A stretch of DNA of 64,000 nucleotides from positions 62,001 through 126,000 of the forward strand of contig KN889449.1 in the NCBI GenBank assembly GCA_000934455.1, in the 5' to 3' direction. Origin of the DNA: Apostichopus parvimensis. Taxonomy: Eukaryota > Echinodermata > Holothuroidea > Aspidochirotida > Stichopodidae. Below are positions 13,222-25,139 of this stretch, one piece after another (position 1 is the stretch's first letter; each line of letters starts with the position of its first letter). The position numbers and the translations under genes were made by a program. Under the pieces are notes generated by a model. It was not told the DNA's origin and did not search any database. It saw only the letters and a list, made by a program, of their open reading frames with translations.

Positions 13222-13320
13222 TATCTATATAACCATGAACAATCTACATATCTCAACTATCTATTTCTATAGCCATGAACAATCTATATATCTCAACTTT
13301 CTATTTCTATAATATACCTC
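13222..13320 (+). repeat. two-copy tandem repeat in the BEL/Pao 3' region
   Basis: 'ccatgaacaatcta.atatctcaact' followed by 'tctatttctata' occurs twice at a spacing of about 45 bp, just after the integrase region. Confidence 0.6.
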
Positions 13321-13810
13321 TTTAACTATACTTTGTAAATATTATTGCTATGGAGATGGAATTCTTGGGTGTGAGCCAGAGAAAGTCCGAGAGTTGGTGA
13401 TTATGTAGGTCAGGCAGGATGAAGGAGAGATAAGGGGAGATGGGGGTCAAGAGGGGTTAGAGATGTGTGTGTGTGTGTTTCTACAGTGTATGCTATATGT
13501 ACAGACTACTTTTGATATTGTGTGAGAGGAAGGGAGTTCACTGTTCACTTTCACTTGGAATAATGGCCTTGTGTGTTGTTGTGCTGGCTGTTGGGAAATA
13601 AAGGGAGTGGCTGAGAGTAGCGACTGCAAACTGATGGAGACCTGAGAGATTGAGTGAAGGAGTTGGGACTGGAGTAGTGAAGGAATAAAAGTCACAGAAC
13701 ATTATAAATATTCTCTATTCTTATCTTTGGAATTCCACGCTTCCGCATGAAACTTTGCAGCTTTGTCGGGACTAAACTAACATCGATCCTCTACTCGACA
13801 GAAGGATATT

Positions 13811-15569
13811 ATATGGAGGGCAAAGCTCAAAATTTGCATTTAAGCCCACTAGTCCTGGGCTACTTGATTTCATGTATGGGCTAGCACAATTTCAATCATG
13901 GAAGCCTGTCGAGCTATTACAAAAAGGTTTGTTGATGCACTTCTAAAAATGTTTTACATCCAATTCAAGTTTTTATATGGAAGGGCTGCTATATATCAAA
14001 ATCTCAGCCTTCAACTTTAAGTGGGTCAACCACCCATTCAGGTTGGTTCACAGCGCAGTCAGAGCTGCAGATGCAGAGTGTTACAAGTTTCAGAAAAACA
14101 TAGGCCTACAGTAAGCTGTAAATCGATAATTTATTCCAGAAGTTTATATATGGTTCTTTATTTCTTGACCAAGTTTTTCAGCCTAACAGGTATTTTTAAG
14201 ACTTAAAATATTCCTTGCCTCTACAGTACTGGGTCGCGGATGTTCTCATTGCATATACTAACATATTTCTTAATTGAAGAAAAACCTTACAGCTTAGTTA
14301 TAGTGGTCACATGTACCCATTGACGGATTTATGTTACTTAACACTGGCGTAATTTTCTTCAGAAGAAATTAGGTATAAACCTTTAATGGCCTTGAAAAAT
14401 TATGGGCTAGTGGAAAATTCAGTCGGGCGAGTGGAAAGTCAGGCAAGAAAGTGGGCCTGAGTTGGCTAGCAAAATATCGCAACCAGGTACCATTATCATT
14501 ACCCGGTCGGGTTACAGGTATTTCAAAGCTCAGACCGAAACCTGATCAAAAATCATAACGGAAGTAGCCACAAAACACTGTTGGTTCATTCGCTTGTAGA
14601 TTGTATTTTTTCAACAAAAGCATCATTACGAATGGCTGAAAATTGAAAAAAGGTCAGTAATAAAAAAAAACCATAAACACTACAAGAATGTTTTTCACTC
14701 ATGTTGACAAACGTAGCATTTATGCGATGTTTTGCAGATCACTGGGTACCTGTTTTGTGGTTTTTAGATTCACGTACCCAAATGTTCGGTTTGGGTCCTC
14801 GAGTACCCGACTTGTGCTAGTGATGAACCATATTTTAAACCCTTATGGAGGGTGTATTTTTGTTGAGAATGACAGGAAATACTAAAGGCTACATGTATAT
14901 CACCAAGTGCAGTTAATCACATTCCTTTAGGAACTGTCCACAATTTATAACAACAGTATTTTCTTCTGGATCCCCAGCCATATAAGTATATCTGAAAAAT
15001 CATAAGTCTTATTGCCTGCTGAAAGCCAATCAACTTGAATCCCACATATTTTATGATTTAACATTTCAATTTGAAAACAAGCATTACCACTATGTTAATT
15101 CCACCTTTTCAATATCTTTTACTTTTGAACACAGTTATGTGTACTTCTTTTTCAAGAACTCCTATATTTTCTACTGTAACTCCACGTCCCAAATCTTCTA
15201 CTTTATATGCCAAACTGACCTTTTGAATCAACTTTTATCTCTTCCATCACCCCACTTCTCTCGTCTTTTCTTCAGTCCTCAAGCTTCATCTGATTTGAAC
15301 CTTTTTTCTCTCACATATTAACTCTGTACTATTATACTTTAAACCTCATTCTCCATTTTCTTTAACTGTGTTGTTCAATTTATTTCTTATGCTCATTGTC
15401 CAGCAGACTCCTTTATTATTATTATTTATTTGCTTTTATTTTCAACGTACTGTGGCATAATATAACTCTGGCTGTCAATATGCCATCATACCAACCAACC
15501 AGCCATTGTTGCTATACTTGATATCTAATTTAGATTCAAGTGTATGAAAAGGGTTATAAATATTTCAGA
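13811..15569. other. no recognisable gene
   Basis: Intronic or intergenic DNA with only short chance frames. No repeat structure stood out. Confidence 0.4.
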
Positions 15570-15599
15570 ATTATTGCCTTTTAAACTTTCTTGTTCTTT

Positions 15600-15962
15600 T
15601 CACATGCTGTGGAAGCACCGAATGCAATATAAATTCGCAAACGTCAGGACAAGGAATTGGCAGTGGTCCTGTCACGAAAGAAAACAACTGCCCACAAGGA
15701 CCTGCCACCCCAAACCAAACGGGCACATCCACAGTGGGGGGTGGTAAATTATTTACCAGAAAGACTACCATCCGAGGACGACTTCTCTCTTTCAGCCCAC
15801 AAGCATTGGATGAAAACTGAAAAATAAAAGAAACAAAATTTTCACCGTGTGGCAGTTTGCATGGCAGCAACACTGTCAGATCTGCGCAATCTTATTATGA
15901 AAGGTTGCGCAACAATTTCCACTGTCAAGGCAGAATACCCCTGGCTCTTTCATGAAGACGAG
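15600..15962 (+). pseudogene. SAMD3-like gene, internal exon
   Basis: The plus strand reads 'LWKHRMQYKFANVR', then after a one-base slip near 15645 continues in the frame starting 15648 with 'KELAVVLSRKKTTAH', 'WGVVNYLPERLPSEDDFS', 'HKHWMKTEK', one TAA, and 'VAVCMAATLSDLRNLI ... AEYPWLFHEDE'. The pattern W...L..KF.N.R / (W)GV.NYLPE.P..ED / H..WM..E / M..T.SDRR..I / YPWLFHEDE is characteristic of the middle of SAMD3-like proteins. It ends at a donor (GAG|GTTAGT, GT at 15963-15964) in phase 0. The exon's own acceptor is uncertain. One slip and one stop suggest a decaying gene. The long intron before it holds the BEL/Pao fossil. Confidence 0.5.
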
Positions 15963-17380
15963 GTTAGTTACTTCCGGTAATTGTATTTATCCTGAACTTA
16001 GCAAGGCTTAGCTGCTGCCGTCATCTTCAAATATATGATTACTGTACACAGGCAACCCAGCTCCGGGCCATATGCAATCAATCTTGCAAGAATTTTATAT
16101 AGGCCTTCATGTACTGTTAACTTAGTTACGGTACATGTACAGGAGATTTGCCAATTATTCACAACATTGTGTGGGTAATATTTGTGCTACATGTGCATTA
16201 ATTAATTGACGCACCGCACTTTGTCCTCTTGTCGGGTGAAACTTCAATGTGTACAGCAGTTGACAGTTCTTGGTTGTGTGTATATTTTTTCAATCCGACT
16301 TAGGAGCAGGTTTTTCATCGTGTTCTCTTATTAAGCCAGGGTGCAAATATGTGTCTGAGATTGAGGTTATGCGACTTTCAAAAGAAAATTTATACATAAA
16401 GTTATTGAGAATCTTGGGACTTCAATTGAAGTACAAGTTATGCGAAAATCTGACTTTCGACACATTCGACTTAAGCGGGGTTGCCTGTATAATTCAATTG
16501 ATTTCTTTTTGTTCTTAGCTTTAACAAAAAAACAACCACAAAAATACAAAATTCAACATTATATTTTGCTTATCATCTTTTGTCTATAAAATTCAATATG
16601 ATATATATTTACTATTCTATATTTATTCACACCTCTCTGGGACTATATGAGCATGGTTTTCAGTATTGCCATTAACTAAACTCAACTTCAGTTCATTCAG
16701 ATTCTATGATTGATTTCTTCATATGGTTGCATTTGGGCACCTTATTGAGGTTGCAAGAAATTATAGCATATGCGTGTGGAAATAAAAGAGAAAAGGTAAT
16801 TCTAAATAATATGTAAAATCGGACACAAAACAACAACCTGACAGAGCGCAGCATAGGAAAAACTGAGCAATAGGGAGACTTTGAAAGCGTAATAGCTGCT
16901 TCAAATTTTATTGTAACTTTACCTTTACCATTTAAAAAGCCGTTTTTGGATACAGTGGGCATATGATTAACACACATTATTGTATGCTTAAGTTAAAAGC
17001 GGCCATCGGATTTTTATTTCCTTAATTCATTGATATAATTGTGTCGGGTCCGGGGATATAGGGCCGAATGCTGAAGGTTAACATAATTTTGTACAGTAAA
17101 GTTTTTTATACTCAAGACTTTATTTTGAATCCGGTAAAGTAAATTCCATCATTCAAATGCATGTCTTCTGTGCGCTAAACAAAGAAGTGAAGGTAAAGTG
17201 GGTTTCCATGGAATGCTATTCAAGCGATCTCAGCGTTCACATTGAGAAAATATAATGTAAGCCAAGGAACTATTCAACAGAATATCGTTGAATGGGAGAA
17301 ATCCTATCATTATTCTTAAATTGTAATTATTTTCGATAAAAACGGTACTAGCGGGGCGGTTTAGCCCAAACGTTCAAAAG
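15963..17380. other. intron, no recognisable gene
   Basis: AT-rich sequence with short chance frames only. No splice-bounded coding segment was found. Confidence 0.4.
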
Positions 17381-17381
17381 G

Positions 17382-17592
17382 ATTGTGCATTTTGTGATAC
17401 AAGCACCAAATTTGGCACACATGTATATTAACATGTTGCGAACATATTCAGATATTGGGCCACTCGGAATTCTCTCGTTATGTCCTCCATAATGGATTTC
17501 AAAATGGCCGCCATTTGAAATCTACATTTGCGATTATCTCTGGGTCAAATGCTGCTATTGACTTCATTTTGGTGTCTAAATGTATGTTTTTT
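17382..17592 (+). repeat. dispersed repeat, left inverted copy
   Basis: From 'attgtgcattttgtgatac' to 'gtctaaatgtatgttttt' this matches, in reverse orientation, 23315-23530 at roughly 85-90 percent. It contains the near-palindromic core 'caaaatggccgccattt'. The pair faces outward on either side of the PIN/CXC gene. Confidence 0.75.
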
Positions 17593-17631
17593 ATATTTCA
17601 CAATCCAATGCACAATCCATGCACAATTCTT

Positions 17632-17687
17632 AAGTAGGCTGAGGGGGCTGCAGCCTGGTAAGAGGCTGCAGCCCCCTCAGCCTACTT
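17632..17687. repeat. perfect 25-bp inverted repeat, 6-nt loop
   Basis: Arms 17632-17656 and 17663-17687 are exact reverse complements (left arm starts aagtaggctgaggg and ends gctgcagcct). The loop is 'ggtaag'. It lies about 50 bp beyond the stop of the minus-strand gene. It could act as a transcript 3' hairpin or be an element terminus. Confidence 0.9.
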
Positions 17688-17739
17688 GGTATCTGAGGCT
17701 AGGTATATATCGGTACTGAAGATACGTGTACATAAACTG

Positions 17740-20700
17740 TCATGTTAACAAGTTCAGCACTGCCACAAGTACATGTATGAGGGCTGTGCACTGAAGGGCA
17801 GCCTTCTTGCATTTGCAGCGCCTCACACACCCTTTCTGGCAATTGCAAGAAACCAGCTCAATGCAGCTGTGAGCTGCCTCAGGTAGCCTGGTCCAGTATG
17901 GTGTGTAGTGTCCTCCAGTCATTGACCAACCCCAGTTGGTTGGTGGAGGGAGCTCTGGTGCTGGCAGCAGTATCTGACCCCACACATGTCCACCTTGATA
18001 CACTGCCCTCTTGACATGTTCCTCTAAAGCTGCCTTCGTTGGAGGGATCAGCTGCACATCATTCTTCCTTGCGAAGAGTTTCCTCCTGGCCGTGTCAATG
18101 TCCGTGCATTTGCTGGTTCGATCATACAACAGGATCACGAACTTCTCGATGATGCACATTGCATCGTTTGGTATGTCACGTGGTGCGGAGGACAGCAGCA
18201 GCAGCCCCTCAGTGACTTCTGGCAGTACCGTCCAGACTGCCCACGCAGTCTTCTTGCTATGTCTGGCAAAACTGGACAGTGTCGCATCCATTTAGAGCGT
18301 GGAACATTGGCAGTGCACGAGCCTTCTCTCGTCCCAGTCCAGCTGCTATTTCGTGTGCTGCTAGGTATTGGAATCTTTGGCCTGTTCCAAATGCCAGCCA
18401 TAGTTCGTCTTCTGGTTGCAACTCCTGTACCAAGGACACTGCCAGCACCACAACTTCGGTGTCTACAGTCCGGATGACTATTGAATGGTGTCCATACTTG
18501 GCTGCATGAGATGCATGCAGCAACATCCGACTGTCAGCCTCTTCATGGTTACATCGGGCGAGTGAGGTCAGATCTGGTAGTAGTGGCTTGCTGAGCACTG
18601 CCTCTCCATCAGTAATGACGAGTTGCTTGTCCTCCTGGTCAAACCATTCCATGAGAGCTGCTGAGAGGAACCTGAACAACTCGGTCTTGTTGCTGTCCAC
18701 TCGTAGGAAGTTCTGCCAGTTTCCTGGTATGGCTGCGGCGGCCACCACACGTCTCCGCACGCCTTGTCCCCGCTGGGGTCGTCCAATGCCTTTGTTCTGT
18801 CCAACATGACACTCTCTGGTGAAAGCCTCTAACTGCTCTTGGCCAATCCTCTTGGCATTCATCACGGTCTCCACGGCTGCAGGACCTGCGATGTCCTTTG
18901 TGTCCAGTGTGACTAGATCCTGACTCTTCTCCTCGAATGGGTTGCCCATCTCCTCTATGACACCGACGAGAGAGCGAACATCTTTCACAAATGAGGCCTG
19001 TACACTTGGCGTCTGATCATGATGACGTGTGTCTGCTGTTTGCCGTCTCCAGTATTGGTTCCCGTCATGGAATTCTTCGATCACCCTAGCAACTTCTGGT
19101 CCCGCAACCATCCAGCGACGAAGGGCACTAGTGTTGTCAGTGAGCCCAACTGCGCCACCGTCTCCTTTGATGCAGGCATTATTCTGCTCATGTGCCTGGT
19201 CAATCGGGATTGAAGAGAACACCCTCTGTGTTTTCTGAACTGTAAAATGGCCTTCACTGAATTTCTTGGCTACGTCCGGGTGTTTGGTAGTGAGTTCGGC
19301 CATGTCCGTCAGGACATGATCTAGTGCGTGGAACCAGGTGACCAGCTCTGTCAGAGCATCGAGGTACATCATCAACGATCCCTGCCTGAGAGAACGCACA
19401 TACACTAGAACCAAGAGTTCTAGTTCCAGCACAGTTGCCCAATAGCGAAACTGGGGGATGTTGTCTCGTCTCTGGCGACACCAGTCTTCAGACGCAGGAA
19501 GGTCCTCTGCATCCCTGGTTTCTCCCAGACAGTAGTGGTTGTAGGCATGGTGTTGCAGGATGTACAGTGCTGCTGCAGTCACTTGATGTGCTCTTCTTGT
19601 GCGCAAGACATGAGATGCTCGCAGGAATGAGTCTGCTGTCCCTGCTGTCGCAATCTCGGCTTGCACAAGTGCTTGCACCCAACCACTCCCTTGCAGCCAG
19701 TCCCCCAGTGTTTTCAGTGCCGCCATCTCTATGTGGAGACCACCAAACATCACCACTATGTGGTCTTCACCATAACTCTCTTGCCACTTCCACTGTATCT
19801 GCTTGGCCAAAGCAAACAGTGGCTGATCCAAGGTGACCACTGGTGTCTGTCCAGGATTCAGGTGTTCTACAGCTTTCTTCACAACGTCCTTTGAATGCCG
19901 GATCATGGCCACAGTGTGGGCACTTTCCAGGAAGAGTGGAAGCAGCGAAGTGGGGCAGATGACTCTAGCATCTGGTGGCTGTCGGCTGGCATGAAATGCA
20001 GCCCAAGATGTGTTTTCATTGTCCACTGTACCAGTGTTGTCTTCCAGGAGTTGTTTTGCATTGCCTAGCCATTGGTATTCTTCATCAGTCTGCTGTTTGA
20101 AGTCTCCTCTGGCCAATGACACAACTCCAGCAGCTGGGACAGGCGACTTCTTGATGCTGCTAGTGACATGGGGTACAGCAGTATAATAGTGCGGCAAAGG
20201 GGCGACAGTCTTGGACCGTGCATCCCCAGATTCTCCAGCAACGACGATGCTCCGATTTATTCCTTCACCAGTGTAAGAAGGATGTTGTATGAGGGAGATA
20301 GCGGTACCATGGAAGGAGTCTTTTGATGTTGTTGCACTAGGGTTGTGATCTATGTTGTCTACAGCGGCAGTTGTTAACACTTCGCCACGCATTTTCGGAG
20401 GGCAGACCACTTGTTCTCTGTGAAACTGTTGGCAGACATTGTTGCCCATCTGTGCTGAGAGCTGGAGCACTCTATCATAAGAGATGCTGAGGCCAAGGTG
20501 TGACAGTCTGTCGACCAATTCCTTCTTGCGTGTATGAGCATGCAACATCATCCCGGTGTATGTTGGAAGTGGGGTCTCCTGTGCAACACTGTGCCTAACA
20601 CAGGTGGATGATGTGGTGCCACGTGTTCGCTTGTGTTTTACGCTGTTGAACTTCAGTATTTGGGCTGCGGTAATTGCTGCAGGGTTAGTGTCTGCCATCT

Positions 20701-21759
20701 GGTCCTTGATGCTGGGTCCCTCTAGGATCATGCTGACTAGGGCAAGCAGCAACGGTGGCACATCTTGACATCCTCCAGGGAATCCTGTGAAGGGCTTGGC
20801 TTCTCCAAACATGTGACGGCGAACAATGTGTGCAGCACGGGCAAGATGGACTGCATGACTATCACTGTCCAGCTCGCAGGCTTTGTCAAGAGCAGCACCG
20901 AGATCCTCTTCAAATGACATAAGGATGTCTCTCCCCTTGGTGTGTGCCCGCATGTCAGGAAACTGAGAAAGCAGTATCTGTTTCAGTCGTGTGGAGTGGA
21001 CTCTCGTGTCGAACTGCACTCCAAGCTGTTCCATTCTGGACTGATAGAGGTGGACAAGATCGGCCAATCTGAATACTGTTGCCGTCTCCTCATCTTGTCT
21101 GGTTTCTCAATGCAGAGGGCGAGTTCAGCGAAGACAACTGCCGACATTGCTCGCTCTTGGTCTGAGTCCTGTGGTCCTGTTGACTGGACCTTTCTTGTGC
21201 GGTTATAAAGTCCTATCAAGCACTGTGGGTGATACTGGGCGTCCAACGCTACCATGTCCCCACCACTGAGACGGCCAAGCAGTTCTGTATCACCAAGAAG
21301 GGTTGCACAGGCACGTACACGTCTGTCCATTTGGAATGTTGCAGCTTTTCGAACACTGTTAGCCCCAGCAAGTTGTCCACAGAAGAAACAAGTTTCTGGG
21401 ACCTTCTCTGTACTCGATGAACGTGAATGGGCCCTGGTGCGTTTGCATACCGATTGTTCCTCATCGCTCTGACCTTCTTTCTTGAGTGCTCTCTTTTGTG
21501 CCCTCTGTAGTTTGGTGTTGTTGTACTGGAGCCTGCACGTCTGGTGATATTGTGCACCGTGTGCAACCATCGCAGTTTCAATACCATGACCATCATCGAG
21601 TCTTTCCAAGTGAAATGATCCTGGAAGCTCTCCAAGTTCACTGAATTTGATCAAGTTCTCTGCGAGTGAACTATACCCACTACCAATGTCTTTTCTCTTT
21701 GATTGGTCAGGTTTGGTCAGTGTCTCCGTGTTGTCCTCCTGACATATGAGGCATAACAT
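17740..21759 (-). pseudogene. intronless PIN-like/CXC-motif protein of an expanded invertebrate family (three single-base slips)
   Basis: Reading from ATG at 21759: a Cys/His-rich N-terminus with 'LCLICQED', 'YHQTCRLQYNN', 'CFFCGQ' and 'YHPQCLIGLYNR'; a long alpha-helical middle; a C-terminal block with 'HEEADSRMLLHA', 'RTVDTEVVVLAV' and 'HALNGCDTV'; and at the end a TSO1/tesmin-like cysteine motif (SCNCQKGCVRRCKCKKAALQC). Total about 1,370 residues with no intron. The EAD / DTEVVVL / GCDT spacing resembles the acidic residues of PIN/FEN-type nucleases (inference). The frame slips near 21090, right after GCDT near 18285, and again inside the CXC end near 17790. Otherwise nothing is broken over 4 kb, so the slips could be sequencing errors. 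I know the family only as a repeated, uncharacterised one in corals, molluscs and echinoderms. Its intronless form and flanking inverted repeats suggest a mobile or retrocopied origin. Confidence 0.65.
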
Positions 21760-23190
21760 CCAGTCTGTTGTGATGAGGTGCGGTGATGTTGATGGTCAAG
21801 TTCGCTCAGAAGGAGCTAGTCTGAACCTCTTGGACATGGTGGAATGTCTTCAGAACAGCAACCAGCACCGTCAGTCTACAGGCATGCATGCATCACGATG
21901 AACCTGGAATGACACAAAGTAACATTTCTGTTATCATCACTGCCACTACAGCTACCACTACAAATACTATAACTCTATTTATCATAAGCTTCTTTAATTT
22001 TAGCTTAATTAATGTACAGAAAGGAGTACTAACTGGTACTGCACTACCAATACTATATACAGTGACACACACTAATTTAAACAGTGACTCAGTTAACCCT
22101 TTACCTGTTAATCGGGGTCAGCACAGGTCGTTGACCTTGGTTGAACTATGCCCATATCCAAAAATCGGTTGAACATTGTCAATTATCACCTTGGACTATT
22201 TTGTTCGGAAGAAGTTCCTCTTTCTAAAAATCCCCAAAAAATTCGACAAACTATCATTTGCATACATGCAAATTAGCCGGAACCCCCGCGTTGCGGGGCC
22301 CTCCCCGTACCGCCAAACGCCGTTTTGCTTGACATTACCCCGGAACAAGTTATTCTTCCTCCTTTCATTTCTTATTCCATCCAAAACCAGCAAAAACTCA
22401 TTATTTTATGCCTAAAACTAACTCAGCCTCATTGACTCAGTAATTTTTGGTTTTCGCACAACCAGTCCCTACACTATATGTACAGTGCATGCACTAACGT
22501 TGGTGACTCATGCTGGCCTAATGACAGGGTTCCTAGAATTAGGCCTAAATTTATTTATTTCAATATTTTATTCTTTATTTTCGGGGTCTTCTCTGTAATA
22601 ATCCTCACTGGCCAACTCGACTGCTTGAATATGAACAACTCATTCAGGGGTACAAAATTTGACTGAAGTTACCGGAACTTTCCAGCACCCTACAGCTTGT
22701 TAATGTTGAGTTGTAAGCAGGAAGTTCTCAGCTGCTACGGAAGCCATTGGGGGCCTGTGTAGGACATTCCTGCTGGCAGCTATGAATTAATTTCTGTGGG
22801 TAGGAAATTATGAGTTTTTGGACGATTTTTGGAGTTGTTTCCACAGATTTTGGCCAGACTAAGTTAGGAATGAGCCTAATGCTATGCATACTGCTTAGAA
22901 GACATATTTAGCTAAATAAAAACACCAAACTTGGTGGGGTGGGGGTTTGGGGCTTGGTGCTGGATTTTTTGGAACGCGTAGCCGGTGTTCGGCATTTTTT
23001 GAATGTAAAAAAAAAATTGGGGGGAAATTTTTACAAATTGTTCCTGCACTAACCCCCCCCCCCCCTAAAAAAACCATCAAATGAAAGTTTATTCTGTCCT
23101 CTTTCAAACAAGCTATTTTCCAGGTCTGGGGGTGTTCGGTGTAGGATTTTGGATTTTTTGAAAATCACCGGAAACCGGAACGCAAATCTT
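21760..23190. other. upstream region of the PIN/CXC gene, no other gene
   Basis: Holds AT-rich and simple sequence, a small GC hairpin near 22280 (cccccgc-gtt-gcgggg) and a C-run near 23050. No promoter motif could be assigned. No gene is supported. Confidence 0.4.
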
Positions 23191-23199
23191 GCGCGCTTA

Positions 23200-23530
23200 A
23201 CAGGTAATGGGAGATCGAGAAGCGGTCATGTAATGTAAAGCAGCCATTTTGAAATCCAATATGGCGGCCCATTGGTAAAAATACGCAATGCAGATTGTTA
23301 CCATTGGATTTCTTGCCCCCAAAAACATACATTTAGACACCAAAATGAAGTAAATAGCAGCATTAGACCCAGAGATAATCGCAAATGTAGATTTAAAATG
23401 GCGGCCATTTTGAAATCCAATATGGCGGACACAAAGAGAGATATCCCAGTGGCCCAATATCTAAAAATTTTCGCAATATGTTAATGTTCATGTGTGCGAA
23501 ATTTGGTGCTTGTATCACAAAATGCACAAT
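23200..23530 (-). repeat. dispersed repeat, right inverted copy
   Basis: Reverse complement of 17382-17592 over about 23315-23530. Closer to the gene (23200-23310) it carries a further copy of the 'ccaatatggcggcc' motif, so this copy is longer than the left one. Confidence 0.75.
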
Positions 23531-24066
23531 AGGTTTGCTATGCTGCTACACTATACCAAATTATTTTGAAAGGGGCCGAAACATTGCTATGGCTTTCGTA
23601 CCGCTCCTTATATAAGGTAACTGACACACAATCAGCTACAGCCCCCTTTTCTTAAGACCCAAAAGACCGCCCTCCAAAACATTTTGCATTGGCATTTAGG
23701 AATTTGTTTCCCCTGCCGCTGGCAGGTCGCTGTAATTGCAGCCAATATGAAAAAGGGTATACATACACCACGTTGTACGTTTATATATTACCCACACCGC
23801 ACACAGCCCACACCCCCAAAATGACACATTCCCTTGAAAATCGCACCAAAAATAAACCAAACACGATAACAAAATATCTGCCGTCTTTGCAGCAATTTCT
23901 ACCCTAATTTTTGCCGAACATTGAACGGGGACTTCTTAAATTTTGTCGGAGATTGCAGGTCATATCGTACTCAGATACAATATTGTCTTTAGCTGGTACT
24001 TATTGTTTTGACGAGTAGTAATAACACCCATTTTTATAGTGAGATTAACTTATATAAGTGGTCCAG

Positions 24067-24228
24067 TTTTGTATATTGTGCCTGCATCTCACAAGGCTTA
24101 ACCTTTTGGGGTTAGTTCATGAGTTGGTAATATTTATAGGGGCTTAGGGGAGGGAGTGCTCAAGGAAGTAGTTACATAATCAAACCGTATGTGAAGTAAC
24201 TGTGAGATGCAGGCACAAACTACAAAAT
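24067..24228. repeat. short MITE-like element with about 27-bp inverted ends
   Basis: 'tgtgcctgcatctcaca' (24077-24093) and 'tgtgagatgcaggcaca' (24201-24217) are perfect inverted copies. Similarity extends outward through 'ttttgta'. The interior, about 110 bp, has no coding capacity. Confidence 0.7.
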
Positions 24229-24527
24229 TAGCTTACCTAAGTTAAATGATTCTCCTAAATATTCCCATTCGAGAGAGTGGACTAAGGACAAGTCAGCCAG
24301 GGACAACCAGAAGTTAGGTACTAATGGACAATATTTTTTACAGAGCTTGTTCGACAGACGGCTTGAAATTTTAGCTGCTCCTGCACTAACACCCACTAGA
24401 AGTAACCTTTACATTCAACTTCATTTTTTCCCTCACAACCATTAATGTAAATATCACTGACTGGTGTGCAAGTAGGTTTATTTGTGAAACCCTGAAATTT
24501 ATATTTCTGTATATTTATTTTCAACAG

Positions 24528-24717
24528 GTATGCAAAGCATTTGGTCGAATTCAAGGACCTGATGTGGAGGGCGGGCATCCAGGATTTGTTGCAGGAAGGT
24601 CTTATGAAGTATGGCAATCTGTACTTAAGGTGTGCCAGTCGATGAAGAGAACGGATGAGGTCTTTTCGTGGGCAGTTGATGAGATGCAAGGGCGACGAGA
24701 TGAGCAGAGTAAGAAAG
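24528..24717 (+). CDS. SAMD3-like gene, internal exon ('FGRIQG')
   Basis: The acceptor 'tttattttcaacag' (AG at 24526-24527) and the donor AAAG|GTATTC (GT at 24718-24719) bound a 190-nt open segment beginning VCKAFGRIQGPDVEGG and ending MQGRRDEQSKK. It enters in phase 0, exactly what the 15962 donor supplies. The join 'HEDE|VCKAFGRIQG' matches the family pattern 'DE(V)..EF.RI'. It leaves in phase 1. No break is seen. The 8.5-kb intron before it contains the PIN/CXC gene. The exon is short, so the assignment leans on the flanking phases. Confidence 0.5.
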
Positions 24718-24889
24718 GTATTCCATTATTTGGTTACTTATTCATATTCAGTGAGGAAGTGTTGAATGATTTATCTCTTTGATTTAAAAGAGCCCAAGTT
24801 GGGAATGGTTTAAAGATTCAGGTAACATGGAATTAGAGGAGGGACTTAACCTCAGATGTACACTGTAAAAAAATATGGTAAATTTTACA

Positions 24890-25131
24890 GTGGTTTCGAT
24901 GTAAATATTACAAATGTCCATTAGTTTTTCAAAATACAGCGGGCGCACTGTAATCTCGGTACTTATGTGCAACATAAGTACCACAAGTGCGCCACCATCT
25001 CCGACTGTACCGCATTATCAAAGTCTGTCATTCTGTGTCGATTCGATTGACTGCACCGTACCGTCAGACCGTACCTGCGAAAAACATTTGCGACCGACCA
25101 GACATTCGAGTGTCTAACGTTATTCAGTCAA
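24890..25131 (+). promoter_or_regulatory. possible promoter / 5' noncoding exon
   Basis: A locally CpG-richer block ends in a good donor (TCAAG|GTAAGAAA, about 25132). The next plausible acceptor-bounded segment on this strand is 27637-27701, followed by the transposase start exon. This may therefore be the first exon of the DDE transposase transcript. Purely from splice signals; no coding content. Confidence 0.3.
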
Positions 25132-25139
25132 GGTAAGAA

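Larger units (their letters stand above)
6330..13810 (+). mobile_element. BEL/Pao LTR retrotransposon fossil, 5' end missing
   Basis: Parts seen in order: gag-like region of the type preceding BEL/Pao pol (about 6330-6933); three CCHC-like zinc knuckles (about 6940-7150); an aspartic protease region with 'LDTGA' (about 7340); reverse transcriptase (about 8200-8700, and again 10080-10560); RNase H-like region (about 9130-9520, and again 11010-11400); H2C2 zinc-binding region and integrase (about 11900-13215). The 3' noncoding tail has two poly(A) signals (13597, 13684) and probably belongs to an LTR, but no matching 5' LTR is visible. The element is broken, with a handful of interruptions. It contains a near-identical internal duplication around a run of N. 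Likely young, given how much frame remains open. Confidence 0.85.

Noticed and set aside
17455-17637. 60-codon frame similar to one on the other strand near 23.3 kb
   Set aside because: The similarity comes from the shared noncoding inverted repeat, not from a protein gene.
18011-20768. Many plus-strand frames opposite the PIN/CXC gene
   Set aside because: Shadows of a long GC-richer minus-strand coding region.
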